From positions 30,554,001-30,618,000 of the forward strand of contig CM072801.1 of the NCBI GenBank assembly GCA_037013495.1: a stretch of DNA of 64,000 nucleotides, given 5' to 3'. The position numbers were made by a program, and so were the translations under genes. Under the pieces are notes generated by a model. That model was not told the origin of the DNA. It did not search any database and was given only the letters and a program-made list of their open reading frames with translations. Source of the stretch: Hippophae tibetana (Eukaryota; Streptophyta; Magnoliopsida; Rosales; Elaeagnaceae). Within the stretch, counting starts at the first letter, position 1, and every line of letters starts with the position of its first letter. Below, one piece after another: positions 12,787 to 25,600 of this stretch.

Positions 12787-15387
12787 AACTAGGTTATTAA
12801 TATCGGTGGCAATATTAAACTGTGGCAACTTTTAATTTGTGCATCGAAATGAGTATTATAATGGAGCCAATCGCAGCTCTTTTGTTTCCTAAAAAGTCAA
12901 TGAAAGAATAGTTTAGTTATCGGCATTTTTTATGCAAAATTACTTTCTTTACACTACTTGGCAACCTCTAATAGGTTGGTGGCATCTCATTGCATTGTTT
13001 TCTGTTCATGTTCTTTTGGGTTCCAATTTAATCATCTTAACCCTTTTCTAAGAAATTTACTTATTCTTAATCCTTTGAGTTCCTACGTTGTTCGCCTAAA
13101 GGTTACGCATCATTTGGTATCAAAGCCTTGGTTGCTGAAAATATGGTATCTATCTTCATATATTCATTTTTTGAATTTCACATTTAAAAAAAAACTTTGT
13201 CCATTTAATTTTCTTTGCTTTCATAAGTAGCAAACCACAAAGAAAGATAGATGTTTGTATAAGAAGTCTTCAGTTTTCTTACAATTTTGTAGTCATTATT
13301 CTGTCTTTCGACTTAATTTCCTAGTTTTATTTAAAAAAATTGTACCTTTTTCTTGTTTCATTTTTTCTCTATGCAACCTATTTTTTCTTTTCAAAGAAAC
13401 AATAGAGCTACTGCATTTCGTAGTTTCAAGAAAGACTAGGTTATTAATTTCGGTGACAACTTTAAACTGTGGTAAGTTTTAATTCGTGCATTGAAATGAC
13501 TGTTGTACTGTATCAAATCGTAGTTCTTTCGTTGCCTAAAAACACACTGCAAGAATAGTTTAGTTATCGGCATTTTTTAACCAAAATTACTTTGTTTACA
13601 CTACTTGGCAACCTCTAATAGGTTGGTGGCATCTCATTGCATTGTTTTCTGTTCATGTTCTTTTGGGTTCCAATTTAATCATCTTAACCCTTTTCTACGA
13701 AATTTACTTATTCTTAATCCTTTGAGTTCCTACGTTGTTCGCCTAAAGGTTACGCATCATTTGGTATCAAAGCCTTGGTTGCTGAAAATATGGTATCTAT
13801 CTTCATATATTCATTTTTTGAATTTCACATTTAATAAAAAACTTTGTCCATTTAATTTTCTTTGCTTTCATAAGTAACAAACCACAAAGAAAGATAGATA
13901 TTTGTATAAGAAGTCTTCAGTTTTCTTACAATTTTGTAGTCATTATTTTGTCTTTCGACTTAATTTCCTAGTTTTATTTAAAAAAATTGTTCCTTTTTTC
14001 TTGTTTCATTTTTTCTCTGTGCAACCTATTTTTGCTTTTCAAAGAAACAATAGAGCTACTGCATTTCGTAGTTTCAAGAAAAACTAGGTTATTAATTTCG
14101 GTGACAACTTTAAACTGTGGTAAGTTTTAATTCGTGCATTGAAATGACTGTTGTACTGTATCAAATCGTAGTTCTTTCGTTGCCTAAAAACACACTCCAA
14201 GAATAGTTTAGTTATCGGCATTTTTTAACCAAAATTACTTTGTTTACACTACTTGGCAACCTCTAATAGGTTGGTGGCATCTCATTGCATTGTTTTCTGT
14301 TCATGTTCTTTTGGGTTCCAATTTAATCATCTTAACCCTTTTCTACGAAATTTACTTATTCTTAATCCTTTGAGTTCCTACGTTGTTCGCCTAAAGGTTA
14401 CGCATCATTTGGTATGAAAGCCTTGGTTGCTGAAAATATGGTATCTATCTTCATATATTCATTTTTTGAATTTCACATTTAAAAAAAAACTTTGTCCATT
14501 TAATTTTCTTTGCTTTCATAAGTAACAAACCACAAAGAAAGATAGATATTTGTATAAGAAGTCTTCAGTTTTCTTACAATTTTGTAGTCATTATTTTGTC
14601 TTTCGACTTAATTTCCTAGTTTTATTTAAAAAAATTGTACCTTTTTTCTTGTTTCATTTTTTCTCTGTGCAACCTATTTTTGCTTTTCAAAGAAACAATA
14701 GAGCTACTGCATTTCGTATTTTCAAGAAAAACTAGGTTATTAATTTCGGTGACAACTTTAAACTGTGGTAAGTTTTAATTCGTGCATTGAAATGACTGTT
14801 GTACTGTCTCAAATCGTAGTTCTTTCGTTGCCTAAAAACACACTGCAAGAATAGTTTAGTTATCGGCATTTTTTAACCAAAATTACTTTGTTTACACTAC
14901 ATTCCAACCTCTAATAGATAGGTGGCATCTCATTGCGTTGTAATATGTTCTTGTTATTTTGGGATCAAATTTGATCATCTTAACCCATTTCGAAGCAATT
15001 TACTCATTCTTCATACTTTGTGTTCCTAGGATGTCCGCATAAAGGTTCCGTATCATTTGTTATCAATGCCTTTGTTGCGGAAAATATGTTATCTATCTTC
15101 TTATATTTATTTTTTGAATTTTACATTTAAAAAAACTTTGTCCAATGAATTTTCTGTATTTTCATTAGACACAAATCACAAAGAAAGATAGATATTTGTA
15201 TACCAAGTCTTGTGTTTTCTTTTAATTTTGTTGTCATTATTTTGTCTTTCGATTTCATTTCCTTTCTTTCTTTAAATTCTTTGTACCTTTTTCTTGTGTC
15301 ATGTTTTCTGTGTTCAATCTGTTTTTTTTATTGGAAGAAACAATAGAGATACTAGAGTTCATAGTTTCAAGAAAAACTAGGTTATTA
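12787..15387 (+). repeat. 2588-bp AAAB higher-order repeat, copy 1
   Basis: This copy contains the end of B 12608, then A 13255, A 13902, A 14550 and the start of B 15196. Diagnostic variants recur at 2588-bp spacing: 'tttttatgcaaaatt' (about 12930), 'gatgtttgtataag' (about 13252), 'attattctgtc', 'catttaataaaaaac' (about 13828), 'acactccaagaatag' and 'ggtatgaaagcc' (about 14412). The boundary is set just after 12786, where 'caagaagaactagg' differs from 'caagaaaaactagg' in the next copies. The three A units are not identical to each other, so the four-unit block, not the single unit, is what was amplified. Confidence 0.9.
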
Positions 15388-17975
15388 ATATCGGTGGCAA
15401 TATTAAACTGTGGCAACTTTTAATTTGTGCATCGAAATGAGTATTATAATGGAGCCAATCGCAGCTCTTTTGTTTCCTAAAAAGTCAATGAAAGAATAGT
15501 TTAGTTATCGGCATTTTTTATGCAAAATTACTTTCTTTACACTACTTGGCAACCTCTAATAGGTTGGTGGCATCTCATTGCATTGTTTTCTGTTCATGTT
15601 CTTTTGGGTTCCAATTTAATCATCTTAACCCTTTTCTATGAAATTTACTTATTCTTAATCCTTTGAGTTCCTACGTTGTTCGCCTAAAGGTTACGCATCA
15701 TTTGGTATCAAAGCCTTGGTTGCTGAAAATATGGTATCTATCTTCATATATTCATTTTTTGAATTTCACATTTAAAAAAAAACTTTGTCCATTTAATTTT
15801 CTTTGCTTTCATAAGTAGCAAACCACAAAGAAAGATAGATGTTTGTATAAGAAGTCTTCAGTTTTCTTACAATTTTGTAGTCATTATTCTGTCTTTCGAC
15901 TTAATTTCCTAGTTTTATTTAAAAAAATTGTACCTTTTTCTTGTTTCATTTTTTCTCTATGCAACCTATTTTTTCTTTTCAAAGAAACAATAGAGCTACT
16001 GCATTTCGTAGTTTCAAGAAAGACTAGGTTATTAATTTCGGTGACAACTTTAAACTGTGGTAAGTTTTAATTCGTGCATTGAAATGACTGTTGTACTGTA
16101 TCAAATCGTAGTTCTTTCGTTGCCTAAAAACACACTGCAAGAATAGTTTAGTTATCGGCATTTTTTAACCAAAATTACTTTGTTTACACTACTTGGCAAC
16201 CTCTAATAGGTTGGTGGCATCTCATTGCATTGTTTTCTGTTCATGTTCTTTTGGGTTCCAATTTAATCATCTTAACCCTTTTCTACGAAATTTACTTATT
16301 CTTAATCCTTTGAGTTCCTACGTTGTTCGCCTAAAGGTTACGCATCATTTGGTATCAAAGCCTTGGTTGCTGAAAATATGGTATCTATCTTCATATATTC
16401 ATTTTTTGAATTTCACATTTAATAAAAAACTTTGTCCATTTAATTTTCTTTGCTTTCATAAGTAACAAACCACAAAGAAAGATAGATATTTGTATAAGAA
16501 GTCTTCAGTTTTCTTACAATTTTGTAGTCATTATTTTGTCTTTCGACTTAATTTCCTAGTTTTATTTAAAAAAATTGTTCCTTTTTTCTTGTTTCATTTT
16601 TTCTCTGTGCAACCTATTTTTGCTTTTCAAAGAAACAATAGAGCTACTGCATTTCGTAGTTTCAAGAAAAACTAGGTTATTAATTTCGGTGACAACTTTA
16701 AACTGTGGTAAGTTTTAATTCGTGCATTGAAATGACTGTTGTACTGTATCAAATCGTAGTTCTTTCGTTGCCTAAAAACACACTCCAAGAATAGTTTAGT
16801 TATCGGCATTTTTTAACCAAAATTACTTTGTTTACACTACTTGGCAACCTCTAATAGGTTGGTGGCATCTCATTGCATTGTTTTCTGTTCATGTTCTTTT
16901 GGGTTCCAATTTAATCATCTTAACCCTTTTCTACGAAATTTACTTATTCTTAATCCTTTGAGTTCCTACGTTGTTCGCCTAAAGGTTACGCATCATTTGG
17001 TATGAAAGCCTTGGTTGCTGAAAATATGGTATCTATCTTCATATATTCATTTTTTGAATTTCACATTTAAAAAAAAACTTTGTCCATTTAATTTTCTTTG
17101 CTTTCATAAGTAACAAACCACAAAGAAAGATAGATATTTGTATAAGAAGTCTTCAGTTTTCTTACAATTTTGTAGTCATTATTTTGTCTTTCGACTTAAT
17201 TTCCTAGTTTTATTTAAAAAAATTGTACCTTTTTTCTTGTTTCATTTTTTCTCTGTGCAACCTATTTTTGCTTTTCAAAGAAACAATAGAGCTACTGCAT
17301 TTCGTATTTTCAAGAAAAACTAGGTTATTAATTTCGGTGACAACTTTAAACTGTGGTAAGTTTTAATTCGTGCATTGAAATGACTGTTGTACTGTCTCAA
17401 ATCGTAGTTCTTTCGTTGCCTAAAAACACACTGCAAGAATAGTTTAGTTATCGGCATTTTTTAACCAAAATTACTTTGTTTACACTACATTCCAACCTCT
17501 AATAGATAGGTGGCATCTCATTGCGTTGTAATATGTTCTTGTTATTTTGGGATCAAATTTGATCATCTTAACCCATTTCGAAGCAATTTACTCATTCTTC
17601 ATACTTTGTGTTCCTAGGATGTCCGCATAAAGGTTCCGTATCATTTGTTATCAATGCCTTTGTTGCGGAAAATATGTTATCTATCTTCTTATATTTATTT
17701 TTTGAATTTTACATTTAAAAAAACTTTGTCCAATGAATTTTCTGTATTTTCATTAGACACAAATCACAAAGAAAGATAGATATTTGTATACCAAGTCTTG
17801 TGTTTTCTTTTAATTTTGTTGTCATTATTTTGTCTTTCGATTTCATTTCCTTTCTTTCTTTAAATTCTTTGTACCTTTTTCTTGTGTCATGTTTTCTGTG
17901 TTCAATCTGTTTTTTTTATTGGAAGAAACAATAGAGATACTAGAGTTCATAGTTTCAAGAAAAACTAGGTTATTA
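15388..17975 (+). repeat. 2588-bp AAAB higher-order repeat, copy 2
   Basis: Units are the end of B 15196, A 15843, A 16490, A 17138 and the start of B 17784. All diagnostic variants of copy 1 are present 2588 bp later, including 'gatgtttgtataag', 'catttaataaaaaac', 'acactccaagaatag' and 'ggtatgaaagcc'. The few differences from copy 1 that I noticed include 'ttctatgaaattt' in place of 'ttctaagaaattt'. Copy 3 shares that change, so copies 2 and 3 are the closer pair. Confidence 0.9.
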
Positions 17976-19690
17976 ATATCGGTGGCAATATTAAACTGTG
18001 GCAACTTTTAATTTGTGCATCGAAATGAGTATTATAATGGAGCCAATCGCAGCTCTTTTGTTTCCTAAAAAGTCAATGAAAGAATAGTTTAGTTATCGGC
18101 ATTTTTTATGCAAAATTACTTTCTTTACACTACTTGGCAACCTCTAATAGGTTGGTGGCATCTCATTGCATTGTTTTCTGTTCATGTTCTTTTGGGTTCC
18201 AATTTAATCATCTTAACCCTTTTCTATGAAATTTACTTATTCTTAATCCTTTGAGTTCCAACGTTGTTCGCCTAAAGGTTACGCATCATTTGGTATCAAA
18301 GCCTTGGTTGCTGAAAATATGGTATCTATCTTCATATATTCATTTTTTGAATTTCACATTTAAAAAAAAACTTTGTCCATTTAATTTTCTTTGCTTTCAT
18401 AAGTAGCAAACCACAAAGAAAGATAGATGTTTGTATAAGAAGTCTTCAGTTTTCTTACAATTTTGTAGTCATTATTCTGTCTTTCGACTTAATTTCCTAG
18501 TTTTATTTAAAAAAATTGTACCTTTTTCTTGTTTCATTTTTTCTCTATGCAACCTATTTTTTCTTTTCAAAGAAACAATAGAGCTACTGCATTTCGTAGT
18601 TTCAAGAAAGACTAGGTTATTAATTTCGGTGACAACTTTAAACTGTGGTAAGTTTTAATTCGTGCATTGAAATGACTGTTGTACTGTATCAAATCGTAGT
18701 TCTTTCGTTGCCTAAAAACACACTGCAAGAATAGTTTAGTTATCGGCATTTTTTAACCAAAATTACTTTGTTTACACTACTTGGCAACCTCTAATAGGTT
18801 GGTGGCATCTCATTGCATTGTTTTCTGTTCATGTTCTTTTGGGTTCCAATTTAATCATCTTAACCCTTTTCTACGAAATTTACTTATTCTTAATCCTTTG
18901 AGTTCCTACGTTGTTCGCCTAAAGGTTACGCATCATTTGGTATCAAAGCCTTGGTTGCTGAAAATATGGTATCTATCTTCATATATTCATTTTTTGAATT
19001 TCACATTTAATAAAAAACTTTGTCCATTTAATTTTCTTTGCTTTCATAAGTAACAAACCACAAAGAAAGATAGATATTTGTATAAGAAGTCTTCAGTTTT
19101 CTTACAATTTTGTAGTCATTATTTTGTCTTTCGACTTAATTTCCTAGTTTTATTTAAAAAAATTGTTCCTTTTTTCTTGTTTCATTTTTTCTCTGTGCAA
19201 CCTATTTTTGCTTTTCAAAGAAACAATAGAGCTACTGCATTTCGTAGTTTCAAGAAAAACTAGGTTATTAATTTCGGTGACAACTTTAAACTGTGGTAAG
19301 TTTTAATTCGTGCATTGAAATGACTGTTGTACTGTATCAAATCGTAGTTCTTTCGTTGCCTAAAAACACACTCCAAGAATAGTTTAGTTATCGGCATTTT
19401 TTAACCAAAATTACTTTGTTTACACTACTTGGCAACCTCTAATAGGTTGGTGGCATCTCATTGCATTGTTTTCTGTTCATGTTCTTTTGGGTTCCAATTT
19501 AATCATCTTAACCCTTTTCTACGAAATTTACTTATTCTTAATCCTTTGAGTTCCTACGTTGTTCGCCTAAAGGTTACGCATCATTTGGTATGAAAGCCTT
19601 GGTTGCTGAAAATATGGTATCTATCTTCATATATTCATTTTTTGAATTTCACATTTAAAAAAAAACTTTGTCCATTTAATTTTCTTTGCT
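17976..19690 (+). repeat. 2588-bp AAAB higher-order repeat, copy 3 (incomplete)
   Basis: This copy holds the end of B 17784, A 18431, A 19078 and the leading part of the third A. Matching to copy 2 stops at about 19690. From there the sequence reads 'aacaagccacaaag' and 'ttgtacctttttcttg', as in the simple A2/B dimers, instead of 'aacaaaccac' and 'ttgtaccttttttcttg'. The order A-A-A-B nevertheless continues to B 20372. One private change is 'gagttccaacgttg'. Confidence 0.85.
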
Positions 19691-22600
19691 TTCATAAGTA
19701 ACAAGCCACAAAGAAAGATAGATATTTGTATAAGAAGTCTTCAGTTTTCTTACAATTTTGTAGTCATTATTTTGTCTTTCGACTTAATTTCCTAGTTTTA
19801 TTTAAAAAAATTGTACCTTTTTCTTGTTTCATTTTTTCTCTGTGCAACCTATTTTTGCTTTTCAAAGAAACAATAGAGCTACTGCATTTCGTAGTTTCAA
19901 GAAAAACTAGGTTATTAATTTCGGTGACAACTTTAAACTGTGGTAAGTTTTAATTCGTGCATCGAAATGACTGTTGTACTGTATCAAATCGTAGTTCTTT
20001 CGTTGCCTAAAAACACACTGCAAGAATAGTTTAGGTATCGGCATTTTTTTAACCAAAATTACTTTGTTTACACTACATTCCAACCTCTAATAGATAGGTG
20101 GCATCTCATTGCGTTATAATATGTTCTTGTTATTTTGGGATCAAATTTGATCATCTTAACCCATTTCGAAGCAATTTACTCATTCTTCATACTTTGTGTT
20201 CCTAGGTTGTCCGCATAAAGGTTCCGTATCATTTGTTATCAATGCCTTTGTTGCGGAAAATATGTTATCTATCTTCTTATATTTATTTTTTGAATTTTAC
20301 ATTTAAAAAAACTTTGTCCAATGAATTTTCTGTATTTTCATTAGACACAAATCACAAAGAAAGATAGATATTTCTATACCAAGTCTTGTGTTTTCTTTTA
20401 ATTTTGTTGTCATTATTTTGTCTTTCGATTTCATTTCCTTTCTTTCTTTAAATTCTTTGTACCTTTTTCTTGTGTCATGTTTTCTGTGTTCAATCTGTTT
20501 TTTTATTGGAAGAAACAATAGAGATACTAGAGTTCATAGTTTCAAGAAAAACTAGGTTATTAATATCAGTGGCAATATTAAACTGTGGCAACTTTTAATT
20601 TGTGCATCGAAATGAGTATTATAATGGAGCCAATCGCAGCTCTTTTGTTTCCTAAAAAGTCAATGAAAGAATAGTTTAGTTATCGGCATTTTTTAAGCAA
20701 AATTACTTTCTTTACACTACTTGGCAACCTCTAATAGGTTGGTGGCATCTCATTCCATTGTTTTCTGTTCATGTTCTTTTGGGTTCCAATTTAATCATCT
20801 TAACCCTTTTCTAAGAAATTTACTTATTCTTAATCCTTTGAGTTCCTACGTTGTTCGCCTAAAGGTTACGCATCATTTGGTATCAAAGCCTTGGTTGCTG
20901 AAAATATGGTATCTATCTTCATATATTCATTTTTTGAATTTTACATTTAAAAAAAAAAATTTGTCCATTTAATTTTCTTTGCTTTCATAAGTAACAAACC
21001 ACAAAGAAAGATAGATATTTGTATAAGAAGTCTTCAGTTTTCTTACAATTTTGTAGTCATTATTTTGTCTTTCGACTTAATTTCCTAGTTTTATTTAAAA
21101 AAATTGTACCTTTTTCTTGTTTCATTTTTTCTCTGTGCAACCTATTTTTGCTTTTCAAAGAAACAATAGAGCTACTGCATTTCGTAGTTTCAAGAAAAAC
21201 TAGGTTATTAATTTCGGTGACAACTTTAAACTGTGGTAAGTTTTAATTCGTGCATCGAAATGACTGTTGTACTGTATCAAATCGTAGTTCTTTCGTTGCC
21301 TAAAAACACACTGCAAGAATAGTTTAGGTATCGGCATTTTTTTAACCAAAATTACTTTGTTTACACTACATTCCAACCTCTAATAGATAGGTGGCATCTC
21401 ATTGCGTTATAATATGTTCTTGTTATTTTGGGATCAAATTTGATCATCTTAACCCATTTCGAAGCAATTTACTCATTCTTCATACTTTGTGTTCCTAGGT
21501 TGTCCGCATAAAGGTTCCGTATCATTTGGTATCAATGTCTTTGTTGCGGAAAATATGTTATCTATCTTCTTATATTTATTTTTTGAATTTTACATTTAAA
21601 AAAACTTTGTCCAATGAATTTTCTGTATTTTCATTAGACACAAATCACAAAGAAAGATAGATATTTGTATACCAAGTCTTGTGTTTTCTTTTAATTTTGT
21701 TGTCATTATTTTGTCTTTCGATTTCATTTCCTTTCTTTCTTTAAATTCTTTGTACCTTTTTCTTGTGTCATGTTTTCTGTGTTTAATCTGTTTTTTTTAT
21801 TGGAAGAAACAATAGAGATACTAGAGTTCATAGTTTCAAGAAAAACTGGGTTATTAATATCGGTGGCAATATTAAACTGTGGCAACTTTTAATTTGTGCA
21901 TCGAAATGAGTATTATAATGGAGCCAATCGCAGCTCTTTTGTTTCCTAAAAAGTCAATGAAAGAATAGTTTAGTTATCGGCATTTTTTAAGCAAAATTAC
22001 TTTCTTTACACTACTTGGCAACCTCTAATAGGTTGGTGGCATCTCATTCCATTGTTTTCTGTTCATGTTCTTTTGGGTTCCAATTTAATCATCTTAACCC
22101 TTTTCTAAGAAATTTACTTATTCTTAATCCTTTGAGTTCCTACGTTGTTCGCCTAAAGGTTACGCATCATTTGGTATCAAAGCCTTGGTTGCTGAAAATA
22201 TGGTATCTATCTTCATATATTCATTTTTTGAATTTTACATTTAAAAAAAAAATTTGTCCATTTAATTTTCTTTGCTTTCATAAGTAACAAACCACAAAGA
22301 AAGATAGATATTTGTATAAGAAGTCTTCAGTTTTCTTACAATTTTGTAGTCATTATTTTGTCTTTCGACTTAATTTCCTAGTTTTATTTAAAAAAATTGT
22401 ACCTTTTTCTTGTTTCATTTTTTCTCTGTGCAACCTATTTTTGCTTTTCAAAGAAACAATAGAGCTACTGCATTTCGTAGTTTCAAGAAAAACTAGGTTA
22501 TTAATTTCGGTGACAACTTTAAACTGTGGTAAGTTTTAATTCGTGCATCGAAATGACTGTTGTACTGTATCAAATCGTAGTTCTTTCGTTGCCTAAAAAC

Positions 22601-25600
22601 ACACTCCAAGAATAGTTTAGGTATCGGCATTTTTTTAACCAAAATTACTTTGTTTACACTACATTCCAACCTCTAATAGATAGGTGGCATCTCATTGCGT
22701 TATAATATGTTCTTGTTATTTTGGGATCAAATTTGATCATCTTAACCCATTTCGAAGCAATTTACTCATTCTTCACACTTTGTGTTCCTAGGTTGTCCGC
22801 ATAAAGGTTCCGTATCATTTGTTATCAATGCCTTTGTTGCGGAAAATATGTTATCTATCTTCTTATATTTATTTTTTGAATTTTACATTTAAAAAAACTT
22901 TGTCTAATGAATTTTCTGTATTTTCATTAGACACAAATCACAAAGAAAGATAGATATTTGTATACCAAGTCTTGTGTTTTCTTTTAATTTTGTTGTCATT
23001 ATTTTGTCTTTCGATTTCATTTCCTTTCTTTCTTTAAATTCTTTGTACCTTTTTCTTGTGTCATGTTTTCTGTGTTCAATCTGTTTTTTTATTGGAAGAA
23101 ACAATAGAGATACTAGAGTTCATAGTTTCAAGAAAAACTAGGTTATTAATATCGGTGGCAATATTAAACTGTGGCAACTTTTAATTTGTGCATCGAAATG
23201 AGTATTATAATGGAGCCAATCGCAGCTCTTTTGTTTCCTAAAAAGTCAATGAAAGAATAGTTTAGTTATCGGCATTTTTTAAGCAAAATTACTTTCTTTA
23301 CACTACTTGGCAACCTCTAATAGGTTGGTGGCATCTCATTCCATTGTTTTCTGTTCATGTTCTTTTGGGTTCCAATTTAATCATCTTAACCCTTTTCTAA
23401 GAAATTTACTTATTCTTAATCCTTTGAGTTCCTACGTTGTTCGCCTAAAGGTTACGCATCATTTGGTATCAAAGCCTTGGTTGCTGAAAATATGGTATCT
23501 ATCTTTATATATTCATTTTTTGAATTTTACATTTAAAAAAAAACTTTGTCCATTTAATTTTCTTTGCTTTCATAAGTAATAAACCACAAAGAAAGATAGA
23601 TATTTGTATAAGAAGTCTTCAGTTTTCTTACAATTTTGTAGTCATTATTTTGTCTTTCGACTTAATTTCCTAGTTTTATTTAAAAAAATTGTACCTTTTT
23701 CTTGTTTCATTTTTTCTCTGTGCAACCTATTTTTGCTTTTCAAAGAAACAATAGAGCTACTGCATTTCGTAGTTTCAAGAAAAACTAGGTTATTAATTTC
23801 GGTGACAACTTTAAACTGTGGTAAGTTTTAATTCGTGCATTGAAATGACTGTTGTACTGTATCAAATCGTAGTTCTTTCGTTGCCTAAAAACACACTCCA
23901 AGAATAGTTTAGTTATCGGCATTTTTTAACCAAAATTACTTTGTTTACACTACTTGGCAACCTCTAATAGGTTGGTGGCATCTCATTGCATTGTTTTCTG
24001 TTCATGTTCTTTTGGGTTCCAATTTAATCATCTTAACCCTTTTCTACGAAATTTACTTATTCTTAATCCTTTGAGTTCCTACGTTGTTCGCCTAAAGGTT
24101 ACGCATCATTTGGTATGAAAGCCTTGGTTGCTGAAAATATGGTATCTATCTTCATATATTCATTTTTTGAATTTCACATTTAAAAAAAAACTTTGTCCAT
24201 TTAATTTTCTTTGCTTTCATAAGTAACAAGCCACAAAGAAAGATAGATATTTGTATAAGAAGTCTTCAGTTTTCTTACAATTTTGTAGTCATTATTTTGT
24301 CTTTCGACTTAATTTCCTAGTTTTATTTAAAAAAATTGTACCTTTTTCTTGTTTCATTTTTTCTCTGTGCAACCTATTTTTGCTTTTCAAAGAAACAATA
24401 GAGCTACTGCATTTCGTAGTTTCAAGAAAAACTAGGTTATTAATTTCGGTGACAACTTTAAACTGTGGTAAGTTTTAATTCGTGCATCGAAATGACTGTT
24501 GTACTGTATCAAATCGTAGTTCTTTCGTTGCCTAAAAACACACTGCAAGAATAGTTTAGGTATCGGCATTTTTTTAACCAAAATTACTTTGTTTACACTA
24601 CATTCCAACCTCTAATAGATAGGTGGCATCTCATTGCGTTATAATATGTTCTTGTTATTTTGGGATCAAATTTGATCATCTTAACCCATTTCGAAGCAAT
24701 TTACTCATTCTTCATACTTTGTGTTCCTAGGTTGTCCGCATAAAGGTTCCGTATCATTTGGTATCAATGTCTTTGTTGCGGAAAATATGTTATCTATCTT
24801 CTTATATTTATTTTTTGAATTTTACATTTAAAAAAACTTTGTCCAATGAATTTTCTGTATTTTCATTAGACACAAATCACAAAGAAAGATAGATATTTGT
24901 ATACCAAGTCTTGTGTTTTCTTTTAATTTTGTTGTCATTATTTTGTCTTTCGATTTCATTTCCTTTCTTTCTTTAAATTCTTTGTACCTTTTTCTTGTGT
25001 CATGTTTTCTGTGTTTAATCTGTTTTTTTTATTGGAAGAAACAATAGAGATACTAGAGTTCATAGTTTCAAGAAAAACTGGGTTATTAATATCGGTGGCA
25101 ATATTAAACTGTGGCAACTTTTAATTTGTGCATCGAAATGAGTATTATAATGGAGCCAATCGCAGCTCTTTTGTTTCCTAAAAAGTCAATGAAAGAATAG
25201 TTTAGTTATCGGCATTTTTTAAGCAAAATTACTTTCTTTACACTACTTGGCAACCTCTAATTGGTTGGTGGCATCTCATTCCATTGTTTTCTGTTCATGT
25301 TCTTTTGGGTTCCAATTTAATCATCTTAACCCTTTTCTAAGAAATTTACTTATTCTTAATCCTTTGAGTTCCTACGTTGTTCGCCTAAAGGTTACGCATC
25401 ATTTGGTATAAAAGCCTTGGTTGCTGAAAATATGGTATCTATCTTTATATATTCATTTTTTGAATTTTACATTTAAAAAAAAACATTGTCCATTTAATTT
25501 TCTTTGCTTTCATAAGTAATAAACCACAAAGAAAGATAGATATTTGTATAAGAAGTCTTCAGTTTTCTTACAATTTTGTAGTCATTATTTTGTCTTTCGA

